Source: Edaphobacter sp. 4G125
GTDB taxonomy: Bacteria > Acidobacteriota > Terriglobia > Terriglobales > Acidobacteriaceae
Assembly (NCBI RefSeq): GCF_014274685.1
Contig: NZ_CP060393.1
Span: 1,485,501 to 1,549,500 of the forward strand
Length of the DNA stretch: 64,000 bases
Direction: 5' to 3'
Position 1 is the stretch's first letter. Every line of letters begins with the position of its first letter. Below, piece after piece: positions 1 through 8,281 of the stretch. The notes under the pieces are model-generated. The model saw only the letters and a program-made list of their open reading frames with translations, made no database searches and was not told the origin of the DNA. The position numbers and the translations under genes are program-made.

Positions 1-689
1 CCGGTCGTGCCGCGGAAGTTATTGCGGTCGAAGGAACCACGGGAACCACGCGTTGCGGAGACATTGGTGAATCCGTTGCGGGTTCCCGAGGCGTAGTTGT
101 TGCCACGGTTATTGAAGTACGACCCGCGATTTCCGGCGTAGTTATTGCCGCGGTTGACCCAGCTTGAACCTCCAGGGCGTCCGTCAAAGTGGCCGGCATA
201 AGGACGGTTATAGACGTAACCGCCACGATAGCCAGGGCCGAAGCGGTTATAGCAACGGTTGTACCAGAAGTGTCCTCCACCCCAGTATCCGCCGTAGAAA
301 CCTACACCGAAGTAGCCGAAGCCATAGTTGACTCCGCCGTAGTAACCGACAGTGGGACCCCAGTAACCGGCGTTCCAGAAGTATCCGCTGGAGCCATATC
401 CCCAGTAGCCGGGGGTCCAGAGCGCACCGACGTAGGGAGGAAGCACCCAGGCGCCGTCGACCCACTCATAGCCTTCGCCAGTCCAGGCCCAATAACCGGG
501 GGTCCAAATGTAGCCGTCACCCGGCATTGCGGGCTGAGCATATACAGGGATTACGGGTGGAGCGATTGCAACAGAGACGAAGACTCGAGCGTGTGCGGTC
601 GCAGGAGTTAGAAACGCTGCGCCAGTAAAGAAGGCCGCCCCTAAAATGCCAGCGCCTACAACGTTGCGAATTTTATCGGAGAGGTTCAT
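1..689 (-). CDS. WXXGXW-repeat secreted protein (3' end outside window)
   Basis: The reading frame opens with ATG at 689 and stays open to the left edge, so the C terminus is missing. The first ~35 residues form a signal peptide: a basic start (MNLSDKIRN), an alanine/glycine-rich hydrophobic stretch and an ATAHA cleavage-like site. The next part carries four short aromatic repeats (WTPGYW, WVDGAW, WTPGYW, WNAGYW), the signature of the WXXGXW (YXWGXW) repeat family. The rest is rich in Gly, Tyr, Asn and Arg (for example NRGNNYA twice). A GAAGGTAGG-like ribosome site precedes the start. The family has no agreed function, and an envelope location is inferred from the signal peptide and composition. 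Confidence 0.75.
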   Translation of the reverse strand, partial: MNLSDKIRNVVGAGILGAAFFTGAAFLTPATAHARVFVSVAIAPPVIPVYAQPAMPGDGYIWTPGYWAWTGEGYEWVDGAWVLPPYVGALWTPGYWGYGSSGYFWNAGYWGPTVGYYGGVNYGFGYFGVGFYGGYWGGGHFWYNRCYNRFGPGYRGGYVYNRPYAGHFDGRPGGSSWVNRGNNYAGNRGSYFNNRGNNYASGTRNGFTNVSATRGSRGSFDRNNFRGTT

Positions 690-892
690 TGCCTACCTTC
701 GCCGAGGATTCTTCGTTTTTGCCCGACCGGGCTGGGCTTCGAGAATCACCAGCTGAGGTTCCTGCCCGCTTTGCGGATCAGGCACTCGATCTATTAGACC
801 CGATTTTTTGAAGTTCGTTGCACAAATATGAATGAGGATTCAGTGCCAGAGAATTTGTAGGAAAGGAAAGACCTTATTTTGTGTCTCATAGG

Positions 893-924
893 CAAAAAGA
901 TGCCCTGCCTAGGAGGCAGAGCAT
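893..924 (-). terminator. Intrinsic terminator of the penicillin-binding protein gene
   Basis: On the minus strand, an 11-bp stem (ATGCTCTGCCT with AGGCAGGGCAT, including one G-T wobble) around a 3-base loop is followed by CTTTTT. It lies 24 bases after the stop codon of the transpeptidase gene. Confidence 0.7.
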
Positions 925-948
925 CGGATGATTTGGGATGGAAAGAAG

Positions 949-2259
949 CTAGTCTGCTCCCCCTAATGCTCCTACAGTCTGTTGCGACTTTGGCTGGAAG
1001 TAGCTCTTATCCCAGAGTGCGCGATAAAACTGCCCGGTGAGCTCGGCAGCCTTCGGGCCAAAGGTGGGACGCCCACCTTCGAGGAAGAAGACGGTTACCA
1101 GTCTTCCATTGGGAGTGTCGGCGTACGAGCCGAACCAGCCGAATCGTGTTCCATTGTTGGAGCAGGTTCCGGTTTTACCCATGACGGGGAACTCGCTGAA
1201 GCTGGTACGCAGCGAACGTGCTGTGCCGTACATGACTGCGCCCTGCATTCCATCCACAATCTCAGGAATCAGAGGCGCGATATTCAGTTGACGCTTTACG
1301 CGTGGCTGGAAGGTCGCGATGTCGATGGAGCTTTCAGGATGTTGCAGATAGTAGAGCGTTCCCCCATTGGCGATGGCGGAAACGATGGCTCCCAGTTGCA
1401 GGGGAGTCATGGAGACGCTTTCGCCAAAGGAGCACATTCTTCCTACGCCGCCGAGCTTCGCGGGCAGTTCTTCGTCCGGGTAGATGCCGAGTTGTTCGCC
1501 CTGAATGTGATAGCCCGCCAATTCACCGAGACCGAATTCATTAGCGTAGTGTTTGACCCGTTCGAATCCAAGGGTCCGGCCCAGGGTTTCGAAATAGGCG
1601 TTGTTCGAGTGAGCCAGCGCATCGGTGAGATTCATGCGGTAGCGTCCGCCCAGGTTGACCGGCGTATCCCGCTTGATGATTCCTTCTTCCAGGGCTGCGA
1701 GGGCGACGGTGAGCTTGATGGTGGAGCAGGGCTCCGCGCCCCGCGAGAGCGCAAGCTTCTGGTTCACCATGGCGAGGATGCGTCCGTTCGAGGGATCGAT
1801 AGCGAGCGCGGTGCCGTTCATGTTGCCCAGAGCTTCAATCAGAGCTGCCCGAACGTTTGAATCTTCCCCCTCGGTTACATCGCCGAGCGTTAGATTGTCG
1901 GCGTAGGAACTGGCGGAGAAGTGCTCATAGTAGCGCGTCCGCCGGACTGCAAGCTTCGTTCGTGTCCCATGGCGTCGGCTGGAGGCTGTCGTTTTGACTG
2001 CAACCTTTTTCTTCGAAGTGACCTTACTTGTGGAAGTGACCTTACTTGTGGAAGTGACCTTACTTGTGGCGGCCTTCGTTTTAGCTGTGGTGCGCGAGGT
2101 TTGCTTTGTGGCAACGCGCGATCGTCCACCGACGGCATGCGCTGTCCCCGAGGATTGATGTTTCGCAGACCGCGACGAGGTCGTCGCCGTTGCCTCTCCT
2201 CCGGAACCTACAACCAGGCCCAGAAGGACTCCGCCCAAGATCCTGACCCAATTCGACAC
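949..2259 (-). CDS. Free-standing penicillin-binding transpeptidase domain protein
   Basis: A membrane-anchored peptidoglycan transpeptidase or related serine acyl-enzyme. The start is taken as GTG at 2259 because AAGGAG lies 6 bases upstream; a TTG at 2295 would add 12 residues without a good ribosome site. A hydrophobic segment (residues ~5-18) is followed by a Lys/Thr/Ser-rich linker of about 90 residues with a tandem repeat. The catalytic domain then shows all three motifs: SxxK (STIK, residue ~179), SxN (SNN, ~218) and KTG (~362, KTGT). No transglycosylase domain and no PBP2/3-type dimerisation domain are evident in 436 residues, so this is not a standard class A PBP or FtsI. It lies just downstream of ftsZ on the same strand, which fits a role in wall growth or division, but this is inference. 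A class D beta-lactamase-like role is less likely. Confidence 0.8.
   Translation of the reverse strand: MSNWVRILGGVLLGLVVGSGGEATATTSSRSAKHQSSGTAHAVGGRSRVATKQTSRTTAKTKAATSKVTSTSKVTSTSKVTSKKKVAVKTTASSRRHGTRTKLAVRRTRYYEHFSASSYADNLTLGDVTEGEDSNVRAALIEALGNMNGTALAIDPSNGRILAMVNQKLALSRGAEPCSTIKLTVALAALEEGIIKRDTPVNLGGRYRMNLTDALAHSNNAYFETLGRTLGFERVKHYANEFGLGELAGYHIQGEQLGIYPDEELPAKLGGVGRMCSFGESVSMTPLQLGAIVSAIANGGTLYYLQHPESSIDIATFQPRVKRQLNIAPLIPEIVDGMQGAVMYGTARSLRTSFSEFPVMGKTGTCSNNGTRFGWFGSYADTPNGRLVTVFFLEGGRPTFGPKAAELTGQFYRALWDKSYFQPKSQQTVGALGGAD
2015..2068 (-). repeat. Three tandem 18-bp units in the transpeptidase linker
   Basis: The unit GAAGTGACCTTACTTGTG (plus strand) occurs three times without change (2015-2032, 2033-2050, 2051-2068). 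It encodes the repeating linker SKVTST. Perfect identity at DNA level suggests recent slippage or unit gain and a length-variable linker. Confidence 0.9.
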
Positions 2260-2398
2260 CAGGAGCTCCTTCTTAATCAGAAACAGAATGTGCAATCAAG
2301 TTGCCAAAGATGCAGGCAAAAATCTGGGAACAAACTCACCGATCCGTTATTCCCGTCCTGCAAACATGCTACCGTGCCCCGCTTTTTGCTGTGGGGCT

Positions 2399-3853
2399 TT
2401 AATGACTACGCCTTAGAAAGGCTGGAATATCAAGCTCATCCGACTCTGCGGGATCGGGCTGCGCTGCGGCGCTAAACGGAACACGAGCAGCGGCTTCGAC
2501 GGCCGGACCATCCACTTGGACGTTTTCAGCAGTTGAAAAGTAAGCACTTTCCCGCACTCCAGTTTCGACCCGAGTCGGTTCTTCGAGGGGACGTGGAACC
2601 GCCCTGACCGGGGTGGCCTGGAAAAAGTCGTCGTCGAAGACAGAGGCAGGCACAGGGACCAGCTCTGGTGCTTTTGCCTGGGGCTCGGGTGTAAAGGCTA
2701 TCTCTTTCGGTTCGGCTGCAAGCGGTCTTGGTTCTGGTTTTGCGGGCTCTTCGCTGAGAAACTTCGGCATGGTGGGACGGGAAACAGAGATGCGGGGTTC
2801 GATCGGCATCTCGTAACGGACTGTGGGGAGGGTCGCCTCGGCCAGCATCCTTTCACGGCGCGCAGGCATCTCCTGTTGCTTGAATCCTGTGGCGATGACG
2901 GTGATCTTTACCTCTTCACCCATCGACTCATCCTGAACGGCACCGAAGATGATGTTCGCGTCTTCATGCGCGGCGTTTTGGATGATCGTCGAGGCTTCGT
3001 TGACCTCGTTGAGTTTCAGACTGCTCGATCCGGTAATGTTGATCAGAATGCCTCTAGCTCCATCGATTGCACCAGATTCCAGAAGAGGAGAGGCCATCGC
3101 AGCCATGGCTGCTTCTACGGCGCGATTCTGTCCCGCACGCACGGCTGTACCCATGACGGCATAGCCCATTCCGGCCATCGTCGTCTTGACGTCGGCAAAG
3201 TCGCGGTTGATCACGCCGGGGATGGTGATGATGTCTGAGATGCCCTGAACGCCCTGCCGCAAGACATCGTCGGCAATGCGGAAGCTTTCGAAGAAGCCCG
3301 CGTCTTTCGCGACTGCCAGCAACTTCTCGTTGGGGATGACGATGACGGTATCGACGGATTCGAGCAGTTCCTGCAGGCCGCGTTCGGCCTGCGTCATACG
3401 GCGCTTGCCTTCAAAGCCAAAGGGCCGGGTGACTACGGCGACAGTCAAGGCACCCATTTCGCTGGCAAGCGAGGCAATCACAGGAGCTGCACCGGTACCG
3501 GTTCCTCCGCCCAGGCCGGCGGTAACGAAGACCATGTCCGCGCCTTCGAGAGCCTCGATGATTTTGTCGGAATCTTCCAGTGCAGCTCGTCGACCTACAT
3601 CGGGATTTGCGCCTGCTCCCAGACCGCTGGTGAGCTTGACGCCAAGCTGCAATTTCACAGGAGCGAGCGATGTCGTGAGAGCCTGCACGTCCGTATTCGC
3701 CGCGATAAACTCGACGCCTTCGACCTTGGCCGCGATCATACGGTTCACGGCGTTATTTCCGCCTCCACCGACGCCGATGACCTTGATCTTCGCGCCACGG
3801 GGAACTTCGTCGTGATAGTGGATACGGATATCGTCTTCAGGCAGATTCGACAT
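2399..3853 (-). CDS. ftsZ: Cell division protein FtsZ
   Basis: Tubulin-like GTPase that forms the cytokinetic Z ring under the membrane. The start chosen is ATG at 3853 (MSNLPEDD); an ATG at 3907 would add 18 residues of atypical sequence. The N-terminal GTPase core begins [17 protein letters not shown], and the tubulin signature [10 protein letters not shown] follows near residue 110. The T7-loop/C-terminal domain comes next. A Pro/Glu-rich linker of roughly 150 residues leads to the C-terminal peptide [10 protein letters not shown], which matches the conserved FtsZ tail that binds FtsA and ZipA-type partners. At 484 residues it is long for the family because of the linker. It is not downstream of ftsA: ftsQ-ftsA lie ~10 kb away on the other strand. 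Confidence 0.97.
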   Translation of the reverse strand: MSNLPEDDIRIHYHDEVPRGAKIKVIGVGGGGNNAVNRMIAAKVEGVEFIAANTDVQALTTSLAPVKLQLGVKLTSGLGAGANPDVGRRAALEDSDKIIEALEGADMVFVTAGLGGGTGTGAAPVIASLASEMGALTVAVVTRPFGFEGKRRMTQAERGLQELLESVDTVIVIPNEKLLAVAKDAGFFESFRIADDVLRQGVQGISDIITIPGVINRDFADVKTTMAGMGYAVMGTAVRAGQNRAVEAAMAAMASPLLESGAIDGARGILINITGSSSLKLNEVNEASTIIQNAAHEDANIIFGAVQDESMGEEVKITVIATGFKQQEMPARRERMLAEATLPTVRYEMPIEPRISVSRPTMPKFLSEEPAKPEPRPLAAEPKEIAFTPEPQAKAPELVPVPASVFDDDFFQATPVRAVPRPLEEPTRVETGVRESAYFSTAENVQVDGPAVEAAARVPFSAAAQPDPAESDELDIPAFLRRSH

Positions 3854-4098
3854 AAGATGCAGTGCTCCTTCGTTACCAATTCTCACATCATCGCAGTCGC
3901 AAAACATCCGCGTTTTCCACCCCCCGTACCATCGTTGGTTCAGCCAGGAGAGGATGATTTGTTTTCAGGTCGTTGAGGCGACCTTTTCTTCGATAGAACG
4001 ACTCCTCCTTCGGAAGGGGGAGGGAGAGGCAGCAAAAGTTTTCCTGAGGGGGCGTTGTCGGAAATAAAAACGGAATTAGGGCGCAGCTGATTTTAGAG

Positions 4099-4128
4099 TT
4101 GACGTGTGTGTAGAATTAGTTCTACATT
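4099..4128 (+). promoter_or_regulatory. Promoter with inverted-repeat operator upstream of the PadR-like gene
   Basis: TTGACG (4099-4104) and TACATT (4123-4128) form a plausible -35/-10 pair with an 18-base spacer. A perfect inverted repeat, TGTAGAA-TTAG-TTCTACA (4109-4126), lies between them and overlaps the -10 element. This position suits autorepression by the winged-helix protein encoded 10 bases further on. The palindrome is visible directly; the promoter and binding assignments are inferred. Confidence 0.6.
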
Positions 4129-4137
4129 GCAGAGGTA

Positions 4138-4455
4138 ATGGCGATTGGAGAATTTGAGTATCTGCTGCTCGCAGTTGCGAGTTCCTTGGGGGAGGATGCT
4201 TATGGTGCATCGATCCGGAAGCGACTGATGGCCTATGGATACCCGCGATCCGTTGGAGCGATACAGACTGGTCTTGACCGGTTAGAGAAGAAGGGTCTCA
4301 TTACAACTCGACTGGGAGAACCCACTGCGGAACGCGGAGGCCGAGCCAAGAGAATGGTCCAAGTTACGACAGCAGGCACGAAGGCAGCCGTTGAGTTTTA
4401 CGACATGATTCACACTGCCAGCTGTGGTGTGCAGTGGATGGAGAACATGCGGTGA
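4138..4455 (+). CDS. PadR-like winged-helix transcriptional regulator
   Basis: A 105-residue protein with the layout of PadR-family repressors: an N-terminal EFEYLLLAVASSL helix, a helix-turn-helix with a recognition helix around SVGAIQTGLDRLEKKGLI, and a wing containing two arginines and RGGRAKR. It is short for the family and lacks the long C-terminal dimerisation helices, as in the small PadR-like regulators that Acidobacteria pair with membrane transporter genes. An AGAGGT ribosome site precedes ATG 4138. Its stop overlaps the start of the following membrane protein (GTGA), so the two are probably translationally coupled. It probably regulates itself through the palindrome in its own promoter. 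Confidence 0.8.
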   Translation: MAIGEFEYLLLAVASSLGEDAYGASIRKRLMAYGYPRSVGAIQTGLDRLEKKGLITTRLGEPTAERGGRAKRMVQVTTAGTKAAVEFYDMIHTASCGVQWMENMR

Positions 4456-5132
4456 ACCGATTTCTGTTTTCGCTAGTTCGGCTATTACCCCCTTCTGACC
4501 GCGAAGTGGTGTTAGGTGATCTATGCGAATGCGAGGCAACAAAAACAGAAATCTTCCTCAATCTCTCCGAGTTGGTCTTGCTACGCACTTTACAGCCATA
4601 TGCTGATTGGAGAGTGTGGGCCTGCCTGGGACTTATACCGTTTCTCGCAATGCTCCATATGGGAATCGGCATTGCATTGGCAACCCAGTTCCGGCATTGG
4701 CACATGAGCAATTACGGCGGCACATCGCCATTCCTAGCAGAAGTCTTCCGTTTGAGCCTCCTATTATTAACAACTTCTGTGACATCGAGCATGTCAGCTG
4801 TTTTGATGGCTCGTCGTACGCCAATTGTATTGTTGTTTGCAGCCCTGTTGCCGACCATGCTTTGTTTTTATCAATACCATCAAGCTGTTGGAGCTTCATC
4901 CTTCTGCATACTTTTCTTTCTACTGCCAGCAATTGGTGGGGTATGGCTTGCTTTCCGAAGGCTACATCCGTGGTTTCTCTGGTTCACGACGGCCGCTCTC
5001 TTCCTGGCTCTCGTGACGGATCCGCGTCTCGCCAATAACAGATCGACATTGCTCAACGCGTCTCTTCTGATGTTGCCCGCACTCTACTGCTCGTTCACGC
5101 TGAATTATCGAGGCCGCAATGCTCCTGCATAA
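4452..5132 (+). CDS. Small integral membrane protein with permease-prefix-like N terminus
   Basis: GTG at 4452 is preferred: it overlaps the upstream TGA and has GGAG 8 bases before it. The first ~25 residues (FLFSLVRLLPPSDREVVLGDL) resemble the short cytoplasmic permease-prefix segment that precedes ABC permease domains in many acidobacterial proteins; this is my reading, not a database match. After it come about five or six hydrophobic segments between residues ~50 and 220, and no MacB/FtsX-type periplasmic or permease domain. The protein (226 residues) therefore looks like a prefix joined to a plain membrane bundle. It is sandwiched between the PadR-like regulator and the esterase-fold gene, with overlaps on both sides, so all three should be one transcript. 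Function unknown. Confidence 0.65.
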   Translation: MNRFLFSLVRLLPPSDREVVLGDLCECEATKTEIFLNLSELVLLRTLQPYADWRVWACLGLIPFLAMLHMGIGIALATQFRHWHMSNYGGTSPFLAEVFRLSLLLLTTSVTSSMSAVLMARRTPIVLLFAALLPTMLCFYQYHQAVGASSFCILFFLLPAIGGVWLAFRRLHPWFLWFTTAALFLALVTDPRLANNRSTLLNASLLMLPALYCSFTLNYRGRNAPA

Positions 5133-6177
5133 CGGAATACACAGGCTGCCAACGCTCCTGGTTCTAGTGTTTGCCTGTCACTTTGCTTTCGCACTCGATG
5201 AGGGGACTGTTATTGAGCGGCAGATCCAATCGACGAGTTTGAAGCAAAACAAGATTGGTACCGACACTGTAAGAAGATTGGCGATTTACCTGCCACCCGG
5301 TTATGAAGTCTCCCATCAGCGATATCCCGTAATCTATGTTCTTCAAAACGGAAGCTATCGTGGGGATTTCGATCAGCATCACGCATCCGCGGTCTTCGAT
5401 CAGGCGATTGCGAAAGATGTCATTCCCCCTTCCATTGTCGTTGCGGCGGATTTCTCCACGCCATTGGGACCTTCCTGGTACGTGAATTCACCTATAACAG
5501 GCAATTGGGACGACTTCGCTGTTAAGGAACTCGTGCCATATGTCGATGCGAATTTTCGTACGCTGACCAGCAGGTCTTCACGAGCCATTATCGGTAGCTA
5601 CTTAGGTGGATATGGGGCCCTTCGATTGGGCATATTGCATCCTGATATTTTCGGTACCGTTTATGCCATGCATCCAGTAGGAACAGGTTCCGGTGTTCAG
5701 GTGTTTACTGCTCGCCCAGATTGGGCGCTGCTTATGAGTGCGATGTCAATCGATCAGGTAAAGAATGCAGGATTCTCAACTCTTTTTCTCACGATGTTTC
5801 AGGCTTTTCTTCCGAACGAGACCAATGCTCCTCTGTATGCCGATCTTCCAATGAAGGGCTCGTCCGGCTCTTATGCTGTCGACACAGAGCGAATGAAGAT
5901 ATTGCGATCACGGTTCTTCATCTCGGAGCTTGTTCCTCAACATCTTGAACAAATCAAAGAGCTGGGAGCCATCAAGATGGACTGGTCACGAAACGATGCG
6001 ATTTATGACCATATTTATTCGAACCAGGCGTTTACCCATCTTCTTAACGAATATGGAATCGAACACGAAGCCGAGGAATTCAATGGAGTGGGTGATCCAT
6101 ACTGGGGAAAGCAGTCAAGAATGCTGAAAGAAGTCTTGCCGTTTCTCGCGGAACATTTGCAAACCGATTCGAAATAA
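5119..6177 (+). CDS. Secreted esterase-fold protein, probable pseudoenzyme
   Basis: An alpha/beta-hydrolase of the putative esterase (esterase D / antigen 85-like) family with an N-terminal signal peptide (residues ~1-25, ending FAFA). The domain is recognisable from LAIYLPPGYE, YPVIYVLQNG and the nucleophile-elbow region. That elbow normally reads G-H-S-M-G-G; here residues 159-164 read G-S-Y-L-G-G, so the nucleophile position is Tyr161. The usual C-terminal catalytic His is also absent: the corresponding segment reads NGVGDPYW (residues 322-329). The reading frame is intact over 352 residues, and the fold-defining segments remain, so selection for a non-catalytic role is plausible. Its start overlaps the upstream membrane gene by 14 bases. 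A shifted catalytic serine (Ser160) is a less likely alternative. Confidence 0.8.
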   Translation: MLLHNGIHRLPTLLVLVFACHFAFALDEGTVIERQIQSTSLKQNKIGTDTVRRLAIYLPPGYEVSHQRYPVIYVLQNGSYRGDFDQHHASAVFDQAIAKDVIPPSIVVAADFSTPLGPSWYVNSPITGNWDDFAVKELVPYVDANFRTLTSRSSRAIIGSYLGGYGALRLGILHPDIFGTVYAMHPVGTGSGVQVFTARPDWALLMSAMSIDQVKNAGFSTLFLTMFQAFLPNETNAPLYADLPMKGSSGSYAVDTERMKILRSRFFISELVPQHLEQIKELGAIKMDWSRNDAIYDHIYSNQAFTHLLNEYGIEHEAEEFNGVGDPYWGKQSRMLKEVLPFLAEHLQTDSK

Positions 6178-6316
6178 TACGATTCGTGCAAACTAAGAAC
6201 ATGCTTTTCACATTTGATTGACCATAAGCAGATTTATCGGTATCAGTTGGAAGTCATTTTCGGATTAGTATCGATAGACGCCGATCGATCAAATCGCGCT
6301 TAGAGAGGACCGCAGG

Positions 6317-6895
6317 ATGCGAAAAGGATTCACGAGGCGACCGAAAGCAGAGGCGCCGACGGTGAACCACGACAAAAACTACATCACTCCAGGCGGAATC
6401 GAACGCCTGAAAGCTGAGCGCCACTTTTTGCTCACCCGGGATCGCCCGGCCGTAGTGGAGGTCGTAGCGTGGGCTGCAGGCAACGGGGATCGTAGTGAGA
6501 ACGCCGACTATCAGTACAGCAAGCGGCGACTACGTCAGATCGATGGACGAGTTCGCTTTCTGACCAAGCGAATCGAAGCCGCGGAGGTGGTCGATCCGGA
6601 AGCCCCGAGAACGGGGCAGCGGGCGACAAGGGCGTTTTTTGGAGCCACCGTGCGCTTTGCGAATGTCGCGGGGGCAGAGCGAGTGGTGAGCATCGTCGGC
6701 ACAGATGAAGTCAATCTCGACCGCAACCACATCAGTTGGGCTTCCCCCCTGGGGCGCGCATTAATGAAAGCGGCAGAGGACGACGAAGTGGTTCTTCATG
6801 CGCCGGGCGGCACTGAAGTCCTAACCGTGCTGGAAGTACGGTACGAGCGCATCTCCGTAGAACCGTTCCGCGAACCACCTGAGTCCGAAGTCTAG
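6317..6895 (+). CDS. greB: GreA/GreB-family transcription elongation factor (GreB-like)
   Basis: Transcript-cleavage factor that rescues backtracked RNA polymerase through its secondary channel. The N-terminal coiled coil begins YITPGGIERLKAE and carries the acidic tip region NGDRSENADY, whose Asp and Glu coordinate the catalytic metal in this family. The C-terminal FKBP-like domain (from ~residue 105) contains the typical FGATVRFAN, SIVGTDE and SPLGRALM segments. The length (192) and basic N-terminal extension (MRKGFTRRPKAEAP) favour GreB over GreA. GAGGAC lies just upstream of ATG 6317. It stands alone, with no co-directional partner close by. Confidence 0.85.
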   Translation: MRKGFTRRPKAEAPTVNHDKNYITPGGIERLKAERHFLLTRDRPAVVEVVAWAAGNGDRSENADYQYSKRRLRQIDGRVRFLTKRIEAAEVVDPEAPRTGQRATRAFFGATVRFANVAGAERVVSIVGTDEVNLDRNHISWASPLGRALMKAAEDDEVVLHAPGGTEVLTVLEVRYERISVEPFREPPESEV

Positions 6896-7224
6896 ATCAA
6901 GCGACGATAAACACCGTTGTCGCCATAATGAATTACTGATTACCGAGATAGATATCGCCAATTCCGGACCCCTTGTGGGGATTATCAGGCCAACTATGAA
7001 CCTGATGGCGGAATTTTCGAAATGGCTGGAGACGGACGAAGAGGTTCTTTTCTCTTGGGAATAACGAAGTCTGTCAGGTGCTCCTGTGAACTGCATGAAG
7101 CTGCGGCCAGAACTAAAAACATTCCAAAATAATCTTTCGTTTGTCGAATTCCGGTCTGGCCGTTCGTTGTATTAGTGAAGGCCGGATAAGTGATCCGCCT
7201 GAAAGATCATTTATAGGAGAAGCC
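6896..7224 (+). other. Intergenic stretch without recognisable gene
   Basis: About 330 bases between greB and the YCII gene. I see no plausible reading frame of family character. The only clear signal is the AGGAGA ribosome site directly before ATG 7225. Frames crossing this stretch on the minus strand extend into greB and look like shadows. Confidence 0.5.
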
Positions 7225-7590
7225 ATGCCGCAATATCTGGTTGCGATTCATCATCCCGACAACTATGACCCGTCCGTGGAAACGGAAGAGATGGGCCGCG
7301 ATATCGATGTGCTCAACGAAGAGATGAATGCTGCTGGTGCCAGGTTTTTTGCCGGGGGCCTGCAATCGGCTCTCCGCGCGAAATCATTACGTAAGCAGTC
7401 CGGTGGAGAGGTGCTTATTACCGATGGACCCTACCTTGAGACCAAGGAACACATTGGCGGTTTTTGGATCCTCCAGTGCGCCAATATGGATGAGGCCGTG
7501 GCGTGGGGGCGCAAAGCCGTTGTCGCCTGCCGTTCATCGGTCGAGGTGCGCGAGTTCCACTTCCGTCCACAGAATGATAGCCGGGCTTAG
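7225..7590 (+). CDS. YCII-related (DGPF-motif) protein
   Basis: A 121-residue ferredoxin-fold protein of the YCII superfamily. The diagnostic segment DGPYLETKEHIGGF matches the DGPF variant of the family, followed by the AVAWGRKAV helix and a VEVREF terminal strand. ATG 7225 has AGGAGA six bases upstream. The family is often encoded beside ECF sigma factors and is of uncertain enzymatic role; no sigma factor is present here. The following reductase gene starts 14 bases after the stop, so they probably share a transcript. Confidence 0.8.
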   Translation: MPQYLVAIHHPDNYDPSVETEEMGRDIDVLNEEMNAAGARFFAGGLQSALRAKSLRKQSGGEVLITDGPYLETKEHIGGFWILQCANMDEAVAWGRKAVVACRSSVEVREFHFRPQNDSRA

Positions 7591-7604
7591 AAAAGGAGAC
7601 TCAA

Positions 7605-8186
7605 ATGAGAAAGCTCAAAATCATCGAACACATCTCTTTGGATGGCGTAATCCAGCACTCCGCTGATGACAACGATTTTCCCTACAGCGACTGGACCGCG
7701 CCCTATCGGACCCCCGCTGGCAGAGATGCCGTCCTCGCAGCGCATGGCGGAAATTTCGATCTGCTGCTTGGCCGCCGCACCTACGATTCCTGGTCGGTCT
7801 ACTGGCCGAAGGTGCCGAGCAGTCCTCTGTCTGACGGCCTCAACGCAGCGAAGAAATACATCGCAACCCATCGACCGGAAAGCCTTGAATGGGGCCCGTT
7901 CGAGGGCCTTGGACCGGACATCGTCGAGGGAGTTCATCGCATCAAGTCGCAGGACGGTCCGGACCTAATCCTATGGGGTAGTTCAACGCTGGTATCAGTG
8001 TTGCTCGAACGTGGGCTCGCGGATGAAGTCCTGCTGCTTGTCTATCCGGTTCTACTTGGCACGGGCAAGCGCTTTTTTGCGGAGGGAACGCCGGCACGCT
8101 CCTTCGAACTCATCAGCACGAAAGCAATGCCGTCCGGCATCGTCCTCAATCACTACAAGGTCGCCGGACCTTTGAAAACCACATAG
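7605..8186 (+). CDS. Dihydrofolate reductase-like (RibD C-terminal domain) protein
   Basis: A 193-residue stand-alone RibD-C/DHFR-fold protein, expected to use NADPH. Family features are the N-terminal strand KIIEHISLDGVIQ, the helix-strand FDLLLGRRTYDSW, the glycine segment LILWGSSTLVSVLLERGLADE and the LLVYPVLLGTGKRFF strand. Such proteins are usually annotated as dihydrofolate reductase family, but their substrates are mostly unknown and they are not the housekeeping FolA. AAGGAG lies 7 bases before ATG 7605. It probably forms a two-gene unit with the YCII gene. Confidence 0.85.
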   Translation: MRKLKIIEHISLDGVIQHSADDNDFPYSDWTAPYRTPAGRDAVLAAHGGNFDLLLGRRTYDSWSVYWPKVPSSPLSDGLNAAKKYIATHRPESLEWGPFEGLGPDIVEGVHRIKSQDGPDLILWGSSTLVSVLLERGLADEVLLLVYPVLLGTGKRFFAEGTPARSFELISTKAMPSGIVLNHYKVAGPLKTT

Positions 8187-8281
8187 ATTAAAGCCCGTAC
8201 TATGAGCACTATAGCCTGTTGAGAACTTCCCCTTGACCTTGGGAAAAAGCAGGGCTAGGCTCGTTATATCAAGGCGAATAA

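Noticed and set aside
982..1860. A 292-codon plus-strand frame over the transpeptidase gene
   Set aside because: The minus-strand frame shows all three transpeptidase motifs; the plus-strand frame is a shadow.
6821..7096. A 91-codon minus-strand frame after greB
   Set aside because: It runs into the 3' end of greB, lacks a ribosome site and shows no family features.
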